Counted from the stretch's first letter, positions 24,697 through 33,369 are shown. The stretch: DNA of 64,000 nt from Peptoclostridium sp. (GCF_009881055.1 NZ_WXFG01000024.1:61382-125381); one strand, 5' to 3'. Numbers and translations: made by a program. Notes: generated from the sequence alone by a model not told the origin.

Positions 24697-24725
24697 AATA
24701 TATTACTAATTAGTAATATTGTCAA
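24697..24725 (-). promoter_or_regulatory. marR promoter with operator filling the spacer
   Basis: On minus: TTGACA (24725-24720), 17-base spacer, TATATT (24702-24697), then six bases to the ATG. The perfect 20-bp palindrome ATATTACTAATTAGTAATAT at 24700-24719 occupies the whole spacer and the edge of the -10 box, a layout expected for tight autorepression. Confidence 0.8.
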
Positions 24726-24740
24726 GGCTTTTTTCTGCTT

Positions 24741-25448
24741 CTATGTTACGGTCAGCATATTGTAGATCTTCATTATCCGTATGTCTTCCTTAGAAATCTT
24801 TAACTCGTCTATTAACTCTTTTCCCTCGGCCAGGGGCTCCTTCGAAAATAGCATCTTGAGAGCTATGGGCATGAATGGCCTGAACGAAACTCCTGACATT
24901 AGCCCCCACTTTTTATGGGAGTCCATGAAAGATGCTAGTATGTTAATGATTACTCTCTCAACAGGTGTAGCCTGATTTCTCAGCACAATAGTCGTAATCA
25001 CATCATAATGCTCCATGTAGCCCCAGTAAGTATTTTCGCAGTCCTCGTAATTGTCATAGCTCTTTACGTTCATGTACAGCACTGTTTTAAAAAAAGGAGG
25101 GTCCTCCTGAGGGAAAACGTCTATGACGCACCTGACGAGTCCGTTGCTCCTCCCATCATATAAATAGGAATAAAATCTTGTGGAATTTCTGAAAAATGCG
25201 GATGGTTCTGATTTTAACAAATGCTTTTCAGTCTTAGGCTCGATGTAGAGAAGCTGTTCTACGTGTATGTTTAGGGCATCAGCAATGATATATAGAGTAA
25301 CAACATCTATTGATATTTCACCGTTCTCGTATTTTGAAACTGTGGATTTGCTCTTGCTTATTATGTTCGCCAGAGCATGCACTGTCATGCCTCTGCCCTT
25401 CCTGAAATTTTTGATTTTCCTGCCGATCTCTAGGTTTATCTTTTCCAT
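24741..25448 (-). CDS. XRE-type regulator, divergent from patB
   Basis: A 235-residue protein with an N-terminal helix-turn-helix (IGRKIKNFRKGRGMTVHALANIISKSKSTVSKYENGEISIDVVTLYIIADALNI) and a C-terminal domain of about 160 residues with a mixed beta pattern (FYSYLYDGRSNGLVRCVIDVFPQ, KTVLYMNVKSYDNYEDCENTYWGYMEHYDVITTIVLRNQATPVERVIINIL) that I do not recognise. This architecture is often found beside PatB/MalY-type C-S lyases, and it is divergent from one here, so it is the likely regulator (inference). GGAGGCTGAGC precedes the ATG. Confidence 0.85.
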   Translation of the reverse strand: MEKINLEIGRKIKNFRKGRGMTVHALANIISKSKSTVSKYENGEISIDVVTLYIIADALNIHVEQLLYIEPKTEKHLLKSEPSAFFRNSTRFYSYLYDGRSNGLVRCVIDVFPQEDPPFFKTVLYMNVKSYDNYEDCENTYWGYMEHYDVITTIVLRNQATPVERVIINILASFMDSHKKWGLMSGVSFRPFMPIALKMLFSKEPLAEGKELIDELKISKEDIRIMKIYNMLTVT

Positions 25449-25693
25449 GCTCAGCCTCCAAATCTAGGTTTCACCAAATTATTCAATTTGCTGAATAAAT
25501 CAAAAATCCATTAATCTTCTTCAATCTTAGCATAGTAGAGAGAATTTATCCACTTTAACGAAACTATTTTAATATTTTGTTTCCCCTAAATGGATTTTAG
25601 CTTTTTTGTAAAACCGAATCACTTGTGCGATAATAACTTCAATGAATTAGACTTTTCAGATTGAAACGATAAAATTAAAAAGGAAGGTGCTTT

Positions 25694-26887
25694 ATGAACT
25701 ACAATTTTGATGAGATAGTTGAAAGAAGAGGCACAAATGCCATGAACACAGACGGATTCAGGGAGTACATTTTCCACGCCCCGCCAACTATGGAGTTTCC
25801 TTATGCGGATGATGAATTCATACGCATGTGGGTGGCAGACATGGAGTTTGCAACCCCTCCAACGGTAGTCCAGGCAATTAAAGACAGGGCCGACAAGAGG
25901 ATATTTGGCTACACAAAGGTTTTCGATCCGGAATATTATGAGGCGTTTTCATCATGGACACAGAACCGTTACGGCTGGACATTCCCTAAGGAGCATCTGG
26001 TAACATCAAACGGCATAATACCGGCACTTTTCGAGCTCATAGGACACATCTGCAAGCCCGATGAGAAGATACTGATATTTACTCCTTCGTATGCCTATTT
26101 CAAGTACGCGGCCGACTTCAACAGCATAGAAACAGTATGCTCGACTCTGCTGGAAAATGACGGCTACTATACTATGGATTTCGATGATATAGAGAGAAAG
26201 ACAAAGGACGAGAAGGTCACTCTGTGCATATACTGCAATCCCCACAATCCTTCAGGGCGTGTATGGTCTGAGGAGGAGCTTAGAAAAGTCGGACAGATAT
26301 GCCTGGACAACGGCCTGTGGATAATATCGGACGAGATACACTGCGATCTCCTTAGAACGGGGCTCACGCATACGCCTCTAGCCAAGCTTTTCCCGGAAAC
26401 AGACAGGATCATCACTTGCATGGCTCCAAGCAAGACATTCAACCTAGCGGGGCTTATGTTCTCGAATGTTATAATACCTAACGACGAGCTCAGGGACACC
26501 TGGAAACAGCGACACTATCCTTTTGAAAATCCTCTGAGCATTGCAGCGGCTCAGGCAGCATACCTGCATGGCGAAGAGTGGCTCAATCAGCTTAAGGCAT
26601 ATTTGGACGTTAACTTCGAATTCACTAGGCAGTACCTGGAAGAACACCTTTCGAAGGCTGTCTTCAAAATCCCAGAGTCAACCTACCTGGCTTGGGTCAA
26701 TATAAACGCCTATGTTTCAAAGGATGAAGACCTGCCTCTTTACTTTGCAAACAATGCCGGAGTGCTTCTTGAGGGAGGCAACATGTTCGTTGCGGACTCC
26801 GACGGATACATCAGGCTCAACCTGGCCTGCCCAAGGTCAGTGCTCGAAGAGGGACTTAGGAGAATATGCGAGCTTTTGAACAAGTAA
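25694..26887 (+). CDS. patB: PatB/MalY-type C-S lyase
   Basis: A 397-residue fold-type I PLP enzyme of the MalY/PatB group, which splits cystathionine, cysteine or other C-S substrates to a thiol, pyruvate and ammonia. Motifs: NFDEIVERRGTNAMNTDG, MWVADMEFATPPTVVQAI, FGYTKVFDPEYYEAFSSWTQNRYGW, IYCNPHNPSGRVW, IISDEIHCDLL with the PLP-binding Asp, and MAPSKTFNLAGL with the Schiff-base lysine. Length is standard. AAGGAAGG precedes the ATG. Single-gene unit with its own strong terminator, divergent from the XRE regulator. Confidence 0.93.
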   Translation: MNYNFDEIVERRGTNAMNTDGFREYIFHAPPTMEFPYADDEFIRMWVADMEFATPPTVVQAIKDRADKRIFGYTKVFDPEYYEAFSSWTQNRYGWTFPKEHLVTSNGIIPALFELIGHICKPDEKILIFTPSYAYFKYAADFNSIETVCSTLLENDGYYTMDFDDIERKTKDEKVTLCIYCNPHNPSGRVWSEEELRKVGQICLDNGLWIISDEIHCDLLRTGLTHTPLAKLFPETDRIITCMAPSKTFNLAGLMFSNVIIPNDELRDTWKQRHYPFENPLSIAAAQAAYLHGEEWLNQLKAYLDVNFEFTRQYLEEHLSKAVFKIPESTYLAWVNINAYVSKDEDLPLYFANNAGVLLEGGNMFVADSDGYIRLNLACPRSVLEEGLRRICELLNK

Positions 26888-26898
26888 TTTTAGCAAGT

Positions 26899-26936
26899 GG
26901 ACCGGATTTTTCATTCTTTGAAATCCGGTCCTTTTC
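26899..26936 (+). terminator. patB terminator
   Basis: GGACCGGATTT ... AAATCCGGTCC, perfect 11-bp stem with 11-base loop, then TTTTCT, 12 bases after the stop. Confidence 0.92.
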
Positions 26937-26959
26937 TGATTAGAATATTTTCGGACTCT

Positions 26960-26994
26960 AAAAAAGCACCTACCTTTTCAGATAGATGCCTTTG
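26960..26994 (-). terminator. Terminator of the BFD-like gene
   Basis: On minus, GCATCTATC-TGAAAA-GGTAGGTGC then TTTTTT; 9-bp stem with two G-U pairs, about 75 bases beyond the stop. Confidence 0.82.
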
Positions 26995-27069
26995 ATTTCA
27001 TACGACTTTTGTGAACTAACTCATTACTAGAGTCACGAAAGTGCGTGGCGTCTCTTCAATAGAACTTAA

Positions 27070-27396
27070 TTATCTGCCAAGCTCAAGTATATTGGCAATA
27101 AGAGCCTTACATCTTCCACAGCCTTCGCCAGTGCCTGCTCCTGTAACTTCCCCAACCTTATCTACCGTGTCGGCGCCATTATTGACAGCGTCTACCACAG
27201 CCTTTAGCGAAACGTCCTTGCAGCCGCATACAGATAAAAGTATTTTATCCAGCTCGCTTTTGCATCCCTCGCAGGCAGTGCATACTCCAACCATATCAAC
27301 TAGCTCTTGCTGTGTTCTTGCTCCCGAGCACATTGCCTTTCTTATTGTAGAGTAGTCCACGTTATTTACAGTGCAAATAGTTTTGTTTCCAGCCAT
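27070..27396 (-). CDS. Tandem BFD-like [2Fe-2S] protein
   Basis: A 108-residue cysteine-rich protein made of two BFD-like [2Fe-2S] modules. The first has ICTVNNVDYSTIRKAMCSGARTQQELVDMVGVCTACEGCKSEL; the second has VCGCKDVSLKAVVDAVNNGADTVDKVGEVTGAGTGEGCGRCKALI. Each shows the paired-cysteine, helical-repeat pattern of bacterioferritin-associated ferredoxin and NifU-type domains. Electron transfer is likely but the partner is unknown. ATG 27396 is chosen with AAAGGAG ten bases upstream; the ATG three codons earlier is too close to it. Single gene with terminator. Confidence 0.8.
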   Translation of the reverse strand: MAGNKTICTVNNVDYSTIRKAMCSGARTQQELVDMVGVCTACEGCKSELDKILLSVCGCKDVSLKAVVDAVNNGADTVDKVGEVTGAGTGEGCGRCKALIANILELGR

Positions 27397-27540
27397 TATC
27401 CCCATTCTCCTTTATACTTTGTTGATAAAAAGCGGCCTAATCATTTAAAGTGATTTATATATTTTACCGCAATCATTCATAGTATATTATACAACAGACT
27501 TTGGATGTATCAAGCAAAAAATCAAACCTCCGTCAATCCT

Positions 27541-28857
27541 CTACCTGCCCAACCCCCTTGATGCCCTGCAGGTCTTTTCGTAAAGCCCTCTGAATATGTT
27601 GTCCGGGTCTGTTTTGCTCTTTACCAGGTCGTAGTTATTTTTGTTCCATATCCTCCAGAACTCCTCTTCGGAATACAAATTGGTTGATATGAGAGTCTTT
27701 ATTGCGCCGAGCTCTATGAGCTTTTTCTCTATTATCCTGTGGTAATGCTCCGCATCTTTCCTTCGCATGCCGTATAGTGCGATGTCGAGGAACAGCTCGT
27801 CCCTGACATTGCTTATGAATTCATCAGACAGCCATTCGTATTTGCGCATCACCCTGTAGGGTACGCACCATAAGGGGAAATGACCTATTTCCCGCTCATA
27901 CCATTCCATGAACTCCTCCATCTTTGAAAAGGGTATGAAAGTATCGACCGTTATAGGTATAGCCGTTGATGGTATGACCTTTCTGAAGGTATTGGCCAGC
28001 TTCAATGTGCTGTTGGAATTTATGAGCCTACCTAGCAGCAGCCTTCCGACGAAAGATTTCGGATGCACGTTAGTCACGCCCTTGTTGTACCTGAAGAAAT
28101 AATCGGGCGTCTTAAGGTAATCCTCTTTCCGCCTTGCCGTACTGAGAAAATATATCCTCATCCAGTCATAGCTGTGGGTGTATGGAGCCTTGTCTACAAA
28201 ATCGCCTGCGCTGAGGACATACTCCTTGGGCGAATGTATAATTCCATCCATAAAATCTATGTCTTTTTTCGTGTAATGCTCCCATATGGCGTTCTTGAAT
28301 TCTTCAAGAGTCCCGTATTTCTCATATGTCACCTTAACAAACGGCTTTGCGGGTATTAGTCTGAATTTAAGAAGCGTTATTATCCCCAATGTGCCGAAAG
28401 CCCAGTGCACCATCTGGAACAACAGCTTATTGTGATTATCAGGTGTGCAAATAAGTATATCACCTTTTGCCGTCACCACCTCATATTCAAGGCAGCTGTC
28501 ATGGAATCCACCGAACCTGTACGACATGGACTCAATAGACCCCCCTGAAACCGCGCCGCCTATAGTTATAGTCTTTAGCTCGGGCACTACAACCGGGGCA
28601 AGGCCGTGCTCCATTGCAGCAGCCACAACCGTCTCGAAGGTAGCGCCTGGCTCTGCTATGCATATGCGTTTTTCCGCATCGATATGGATTATCTCGTCAA
28701 GGTCGCTGACGTCCAGCTTTTCGTCCGAATGCTTCTTGTCCCTGGGCTTTGGAACTTCGTGGGAAACAGCCTTCTTCTTCAAAGTCAATGGCGCTGAGCT
28801 TTTGCGCTCCTTCAGTTGCTTTGCAATCCTGCTTACCTTTTCTTCATGGGAGTCCAT
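27541..28857 (-). CDS. FAD-linked oxidoreductase, DWARF1/DHCR24-like
   Basis: A 438-residue PCMH-type flavoprotein: FAD-binding segment CIAEPGATFETVVAAAMEHGLAPVVVPELKTITIGGAVSGGSIESMSYRFGGFHDSCLEYEVVTAKGDIL, then VHWAFGTLGIITLLKFRLIPAKPFVKVTYEKY and a long C-terminal domain ending KTDPDNIFRGLYEKTCRASRGLGR. The middle and end resemble delta-24 sterol reductase/DIMINUTO proteins, which also occur in bacteria without sterols; the substrate here is unknown. ATG 28857 is chosen because AAAGGAGGG is five bases upstream. It diverges from the methyltransferase-like gene. Confidence 0.85.
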   Translation of the reverse strand: MDSHEEKVSRIAKQLKERKSSAPLTLKKKAVSHEVPKPRDKKHSDEKLDVSDLDEIIHIDAEKRICIAEPGATFETVVAAAMEHGLAPVVVPELKTITIGGAVSGGSIESMSYRFGGFHDSCLEYEVVTAKGDILICTPDNHNKLLFQMVHWAFGTLGIITLLKFRLIPAKPFVKVTYEKYGTLEEFKNAIWEHYTKKDIDFMDGIIHSPKEYVLSAGDFVDKAPYTHSYDWMRIYFLSTARRKEDYLKTPDYFFRYNKGVTNVHPKSFVGRLLLGRLINSNSTLKLANTFRKVIPSTAIPITVDTFIPFSKMEEFMEWYEREIGHFPLWCVPYRVMRKYEWLSDEFISNVRDELFLDIALYGMRRKDAEHYHRIIEKKLIELGAIKTLISTNLYSEEEFWRIWNKNNYDLVKSKTDPDNIFRGLYEKTCRASRGLGR

Positions 28858-29042
28858 GGGTACCCTCCTTTTGCGCAGGCACTTACGCACCTTTTCTCTA
28901 GCCATATAAGCTACTCTTACCCTAAATATGATTTTTTACAATATTGGCTCCTATTTGAGTCCTATATAAATATAAAAAATACGCTATTTTTTGATGGGTG
29001 ACTTTGATAATTTCTGGATTTGACTCAACCCCCGGTGTTGTG

Positions 29043-29057
29043 GGTATAACATATACC
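29043..29057. promoter_or_regulatory. Small palindrome in divergent promoter region
   Basis: GGTATA-ACA-TATACC, a perfect 6-bp inverted repeat in the 253-base region between the flavoprotein and methyltransferase-like genes. An operator is possible; the repeat is short enough to be chance. Confidence 0.25.
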
Positions 29058-29110
29058 AATTCTATATTTATTTGTCCGGAAAAAGTCCAAGAGATTAGGA
29101 GATGATTTTC

Positions 29111-29785
29111 GTGGAAGACAATGTTAAGTTTTCAAAGCAAAAGGCCTTTCTTGTCCCTGTAATAATTTCAGTTCTGCTCGCCCTGGTATTATTCGCACCT
29201 GCAGGTTCGTTGAGATTTTGGGAGGCCTGGGTTTACTGGTCGGGATTTACTGTCTTGACGCTTTTTATTGCAGTATATTTCTCTAAAAAGGATCCCAAAC
29301 TTCTGTCGAGACGAATGAAGTATAAGGAAGATGAAACCACAAGAAAGCCGCCCGCTTTCTTAAACTTGTTTTTCCTATGCTATGTGATACCTGGCCTTGA
29401 TTTTCGGTTTCATTGGTCTGCAGTGCCGCTTTGGCTCGTTATAGCAGCCAACGCAGTTGTTTTTCTAGGATATATACTTATTATATTTGTCTTCAAGGAA
29501 AACAGTTACGCCTCCACCACTATTCAAGTCGAGAAGGGACAACAAGTCATAACAACCGGCCCCTACGCAATAGTCCGCCATCCGATGTACCTGGGACTTA
29601 TTACAATGATATTGTTCACGCCTCTTGCGCTTGGCTCCTATTGGGCTATAATCCCCGCCCTTCTTTGCATTCCTATGAACGTAATTCGAATAATAGGCGA
29701 GGAAGAGGTGCTGCTGAGAGGCTTGGCTGGATACAGCGATTATTGCGCTAAGACGCGTTATCGCCTTGTTCCGTTTATTTGGTGA
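29111..29785 (+). CDS. Isoprenylcysteine carboxyl methyltransferase family protein
   Basis: A 224-residue integral membrane protein with about five helices. The C-terminal SAM-binding signature of the ICMT/PEMT group is clear: EKGQQVITTGPYAIVRHPMYLGLITMILFTPLALGSYWAIIPALLCIPMNVIRIIGEEEVLLRGLAGYSDYCAKTRYRLVPFIW. Bacterial members methylate lipids or unknown small hydrophobic substrates. GTG 29111 is preferred over ATG 29102, because AGGAG directly abuts the ATG but is nine bases from the GTG. Monocistronic; the divergent flavoprotein also probably acts on a hydrophobic substrate (inference). Confidence 0.85.
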   Translation: MEDNVKFSKQKAFLVPVIISVLLALVLFAPAGSLRFWEAWVYWSGFTVLTLFIAVYFSKKDPKLLSRRMKYKEDETTRKPPAFLNLFFLCYVIPGLDFRFHWSAVPLWLVIAANAVVFLGYILIIFVFKENSYASTTIQVEKGQQVITTGPYAIVRHPMYLGLITMILFTPLALGSYWAIIPALLCIPMNVIRIIGEEEVLLRGLAGYSDYCAKTRYRLVPFIW

Positions 29786-29916
29786 AATCTTCAACTTTTT
29801 CTTGCATAGAAAATGACTTCAGGACATTGGGTTTTCTGGCAATCTCCTGAAACGGCACAATTATAAAAAATGTTAAACATGCCCATATAAACAACTTTAT
29901 TTAGGGAGCTGATTTT

Positions 29917-31272
29917 GTGATTTCGCAGGAAAGAGTTAAAATTCTTAATGACAAACATGTTGTCGATAATCCCTATGTAGTATATTGGATGCAGAGCTCT
30001 CAAAGAGCTGAGTACAATCATGCCCTTGAGTATGCAATTCATGAGGCAAACAGTCTGAAGAAGCCTTTGATAGTCTATTTTGGGGTTACAGATAGTTTTC
30101 CTGAAGCAAACGAAAGACACTATTACTTTATGCTGGAAGGCCTAAAGGAAGTCAAAGCGGAATTGGCGGCTAGAAATATAGGAATGCTTATAAGAAAAGT
30201 GTCTCCTGAAATAGGCGCTCTCGAAATCTCTTCTCTGGCTGCGTTAATGATTGTAGATAGAGGTTATTTAAGAATAGAGCGGCAATGGAGGGATTTTTTA
30301 TCCCTTAATGCAAATTGCCCCGTGATACAGGTGGAAACCAATGTCATTATCCCCGTTGAGTCGGCTTCCATAAAGGAGGAATATTCAGCCGCCACGTTCA
30401 GGGCTAAAATTAGCAAAAAACTAGACAGCTTCATTTTACCGTTAAATGATACGACCGTTAATCTGCCCTCCACTGATTTGGAAATTCCCTTTGTTGAATT
30501 TGATGTGGACGATATTGAAGGTGCGGTGGCACAGCTGGAAATTGACAAAGCAGTGAGGCCGGTAAAATTTTTCAAGGGCGGCACCAGCCAAGCTAAGAAA
30601 TTGCTGGAAGATTTCATCTTAAAAAAATTGCCATTCTACGGCAAATATAAAAATGAACCGGGACTGGATTATTCATCAGAAATGAGTCCATATCTTCATT
30701 TTGGACAGATATCTCCTCTGTACATTTTCAGAAGATTGATGGATTTAAACCAAGATGATAAAAAAGACTTTCTTGAAGAACTGATTGTCAGAAGGGAATT
30801 AGGTGTGAATTTCGTTTATTATAATTTAAAGTACGATTCCTACAGATCAATACCCTCCTGGGCCAAGTCAACTCTTGAAAAGCATGAAGCGGATGATAGG
30901 GAATATTTATATACTCTTGCAGAATTGGAACAGGCCATGACCCATGACTTGTATTGGAATACCGCACAAAAAGAGATGCTGCTGACAGGAAAAATGCATG
31001 GTTATATGAGAATGTACTGGGGCAAGAAAATACTGGAATGGAGCGCAACCTCTGAGGATGCCTTTGAAAAAGCCCTATATCTCAACAACAAATATTGTCT
31101 TGATGGTAGAGACCCTAATAGTTTTGCAGGGGTAGCATGGTGTTTCGGAAAGCATGACAGGCCTTGGAAGGAGCGAGAAATATTTGGAACTGTAAGGTAT
31201 ATGAATTCTAAAGGCTTGGATAGAAAATTCGATATGGCCAAGTACTTAGATAAAATAGACAAATTACAATGA
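29917..31272 (+). CDS. phr: Class II CPD photolyase
   Basis: Light-driven repair of cyclobutane pyrimidine dimers with FADH. The 451-residue protein has the class II pattern: NPYVVYWMQSSQRAEYNHALEYAIHEAN near the N-terminus, GLDYSSEMSPYLHFGQISP, ELIVRRELGVNFVYYNLKYDSYRSIPSWAKSTLEKHEADDREYLY, THDLYWNTAQKEMLLTGKMHGYMRMYWGKKILEWS and NNKYCLDGRDPNSFAGVAWCFGKHDRPWKEREIFGTVRYMNSKGLDRKFD. Starts at GTG 29917 with GGAG eight bases upstream. Single gene; shares a terminator region with azlD. Intact, so the organism presumably meets light at some stage. Confidence 0.95.
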   Translation: MISQERVKILNDKHVVDNPYVVYWMQSSQRAEYNHALEYAIHEANSLKKPLIVYFGVTDSFPEANERHYYFMLEGLKEVKAELAARNIGMLIRKVSPEIGALEISSLAALMIVDRGYLRIERQWRDFLSLNANCPVIQVETNVIIPVESASIKEEYSAATFRAKISKKLDSFILPLNDTTVNLPSTDLEIPFVEFDVDDIEGAVAQLEIDKAVRPVKFFKGGTSQAKKLLEDFILKKLPFYGKYKNEPGLDYSSEMSPYLHFGQISPLYIFRRLMDLNQDDKKDFLEELIVRRELGVNFVYYNLKYDSYRSIPSWAKSTLEKHEADDREYLYTLAELEQAMTHDLYWNTAQKEMLLTGKMHGYMRMYWGKKILEWSATSEDAFEKALYLNNKYCLDGRDPNSFAGVAWCFGKHDRPWKEREIFGTVRYMNSKGLDRKFDMAKYLDKIDKLQ

Positions 31273-31348
31273 CTAACCATTCTTAGAAACTCCACAATTG
31301 CCTCAATCTAAGCGATAATATTCTTTAGTGCTTCCAAGACCAAAAAAC

Positions 31349-31386
31349 CAAAAAGGGCCTTGCCTTCATGGCATGCCCTTTTGCTA
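31349..31386. terminator. Bidirectional terminator between phr and azlD
   Basis: AAAAAGGGC-C-TTGCC TTCAT GGCA-T-GCCCTTTTGC: imperfect stem with A-tract and T-tract on both strands, between convergent genes. Confidence 0.8.
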
Positions 31387-31429
31387 TTTTACTGTTAGAA
31401 GCCTTTATAAGCCTGAAAAACTTCTCTTT

Positions 31430-31765
31430 TTAAATAAAAACAGCCTGAACAAGCACCATATAGAGAACAGTGCCTGCTCCTATGCTAAGGAGCGCATTCT
31501 CCTTGAAATAATGAAGCGCCGCTACGAAAATGACGGCTATCGCCTCCGGAAGTCCGTGGGTCGGTCCGCTTAGATCAACGCCCTTGAGGCAATACACAAC
31601 CAGCAAGCCTATTGCGGAATAAGGCAATACCTGACCTAGATAACTTATATATGAACTGTTTGAATTTGCATTCTTGAATACTGCAAAGGGCAAAAACCTT
31701 GTTATCATTGTCCCTATAGTCACCACACCTATAGTAATAAGGGTCTGAACAGGTGTTAAAGTCAT
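31430..31765 (-). CDS. azlD: AzlD family branched-chain amino acid export subunit
   Basis: A 111-residue small membrane protein with four hydrophobic segments and the AzlD motif ITRFLPFAVF near residue 25, then YISYLGQVLPYSAIGLLVVYCLKGVD and PEAIAVIFVAALHYFKENALLSIGAGTVLYM. It pairs with AzlC to export branched-chain amino acids. ATG 31765 is chosen (AGGAGGGAGCATA upstream). It overlaps the azlC stop by one base (TAATG), so the two are translationally coupled. Confidence 0.93.
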   Translation of the reverse strand: MTLTPVQTLITIGVVTIGTMITRFLPFAVFKNANSNSSYISYLGQVLPYSAIGLLVVYCLKGVDLSGPTHGLPEAIAVIFVAALHYFKENALLSIGAGTVLYMVLVQAVFI

Positions 31766-32487
31766 TATGCTCCCTCCTCTAGCAATTCTCTGTCGCAATC
31801 ATATTTTTCTTCTCTTTTCCTAGACATCGTAAGCACAGCAAGTATTGCAAGCATAGAAGGGATAATGAAATTGCCTTGCCCGAAAACTAAAAGGCAAGCC
31901 AATGAACACACAACACCTATTATTGCCGGCTTGTGGTCCTTTTGAGATTTCCACTGGCCTACAAAAATTACTACAAAAAGAGCTGTAAGCACAAAATCCA
32001 GACCCTTAGTATTGAAAGAAATCATAGAACCAAGCAATCCTCCAAGAGCCGAGCCCATAACCCAGTAGCTGTGGTTTAGGAGAGTTATGAATAACATAAA
32101 CCAGCTTCGGTCTACGCCTTCAGGCGGCTCAGTTGAACAAGTGATTGAAAATGTTTCATCGCACATGCCAAAAATAAGGTATGGCTTTAGCCTGCCTGTC
32201 TCCCTATACTTGTCCAGCATTGAAATTCCGTAAAATAAATGGCGGGCATTAACCATTAACGTCATAAGCAGTGCGTAAACAGGATTGAAAACTGATGTAA
32301 GAAAGCTTATGGCTACGTATTGGGCCGAGCCCGCAAATGCTACCAAGCTGAACAACACACTCCAGCCAATGCCGTATCCCTTGCTGCTCATCAGTATGCC
32401 GTAGGCGAAGCCTAAGAAAATAAATCCGGTAAATACAGGGATTGTATGAGGAAATGCCGCTTTTAATGCTTTAGTTTTTTCGTTCAA
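31765..32487 (-). CDS. azlC: AzlC family branched-chain amino acid exporter
   Basis: A 240-residue membrane protein: AFPHTIPVFTGFIFLGFAYGILM in helix 1, FSLVAFAGSAQYVAISFL, VNARHLFYGISMLDKYRETGRLKPYLIFGMCDETFSI (family signature) and C-terminal helices. The TTG at 32487 is the likely start: GAGGTG lies six bases before it, and the 14 earlier codons of the open frame (CRWIKHNEV) look non-coding. Operon with azlD. Export of excess valine, leucine or isoleucine fits a peptide or amino acid user (inference). Confidence 0.92.
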   Translation of the reverse strand: MNEKTKALKAAFPHTIPVFTGFIFLGFAYGILMSSKGYGIGWSVLFSLVAFAGSAQYVAISFLTSVFNPVYALLMTLMVNARHLFYGISMLDKYRETGRLKPYLIFGMCDETFSITCSTEPPEGVDRSWFMLFITLLNHSYWVMGSALGGLLGSMISFNTKGLDFVLTALFVVIFVGQWKSQKDHKPAIIGVVCSLACLLVFGQGNFIIPSMLAILAVLTMSRKREEKYDCDRELLEEGA

Positions 32488-32714
32488 ATTTTTCACCTCG
32501 TTGTGCTTAATCCACCGGCACATTATCAATGATAAGAATACAATGTGATAATCACATTTTCCGGCGATTAATTATATTTTGCATGTAGGTTAATATAGCA
32601 TAAAACATTTTGAGCGTAAACCTTTAATCCATATTTAATTTTTTATATAGCTCTAAACAGAACATATTATTCAGGAAAACGACATCTGGATTTTTCATGT
32701 CTCTGATAGGTAAT

Positions 32715-33035
32715 TTAGTGAGGCGAAATCATCTTCAGCCCAATTATTCCAATTAATATGAGCATAATGCAAATTATTCTGATTGCATCTATAGGCTCTT
32801 TAAATAGCGTTATTCCTAAAATCACAGTACCAAGAGTGCCTATTCCTGTCCAAATCGCATAGGCCGTCCCTAGCGGGATGCTCTTTAAAGCTAATGATAG
32901 TAAATAGAAACTTGCTGTCATACCTGCTATTGTGATTATGCTGGGTAAAGGCTTCGTAAATCCTTGTGAGTATTTCAAGCTTAAAGCCCATCCGACCTCA
33001 AATATCCCTGCGATGATAAGTTCAAACCACTTCAT
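32715..33035 (-). CDS. gdx: Guanidinium exporter, SMR family (Gdx/SugE)
   Basis: A 106-residue four-helix small multidrug resistance protein of the SugE/Gdx subtype: MKWFELIIAGIFEVGWALSLKYSQGFTKP with the central Glu of helix 1, TASFYLLSLALKSIPLGTAYAIWTGIGTLGTVILGITLF and a last helix. The subtype exports guanidinium in exchange for protons. Substrate assignment is strongly supported by a guanidine-I riboswitch in its leader. ATG 33035 follows GGAGGTGGACT; the upstream part of the long open frame is riboswitch RNA, not protein. Confidence 0.95.
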   Translation of the reverse strand: MKWFELIIAGIFEVGWALSLKYSQGFTKPLPSIITIAGMTASFYLLSLALKSIPLGTAYAIWTGIGTLGTVILGITLFKEPIDAIRIICIMLILIGIIGLKMISPH

Positions 33036-33061
33036 AGTCCACCTCCAATAATTTTTAAAAC

Positions 33062-33101
33062 AAAAAAAGCCGTGGGTAATATATAAAATATCTCCCAGGC
33101 T
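33062..33101 (-). terminator. Riboswitch-controlled terminator (expression platform)
   Basis: On minus, AAAGCC-TGGG pairs with CCCACGGCTTT (one bulge) and runs into TTTTTTTG. Its left arm is the conserved 3' strand of the guanidine-I aptamer, so ligand binding should prevent the terminator and allow gdx transcription. Confidence 0.88.
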
Positions 33102-33183
33102 TTTATCCTTCCGTGAACACAGTATTCTGTGCGTTTTATCTTGGACCAGACCAGTAATAAATTGCATACCGCGGAACCCTATA
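33089..33183 (-). ncRNA. Guanidine-I (ykkC) riboswitch
   Basis: Reading minus, the conserved blocks appear in order: AGGGTTCCGC at the 5' end, CTGGTCCAAGATA, a variable hairpin CACAGAATACTGTG, CACGGAAGGATAAAAGCC and TGGGAGATA. These match the ykkC consensus closely. It lies 53 bases before the gdx start and its 3' end overlaps a terminator. Guanidine binding should switch on the exporter. Confidence 0.93.
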
Positions 33184-33369
33184 AAACTTTATAATATTAA
33201 GATTTTGTTTGTATTCATATATTACGACAGTATTTATGATTAAGTCAATGTCTAATACCCACTCATTAATCTTTAGCAGTTATAAAATAATGTCACAATT
33301 TTCACGCCGCTTCTCTTTTGCTAATATTATATTTCAGAAGTATAATACTTATATGTAATCCGGTTACTC

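Noticed and set aside
33036..33167. N-terminal extension of the Gdx protein (MQFITGLVQDKTHRI...) in the long open frame.
   Set aside because: This segment is the guanidine-I riboswitch and terminator, and the ATG at 33035 has the ribosome site.
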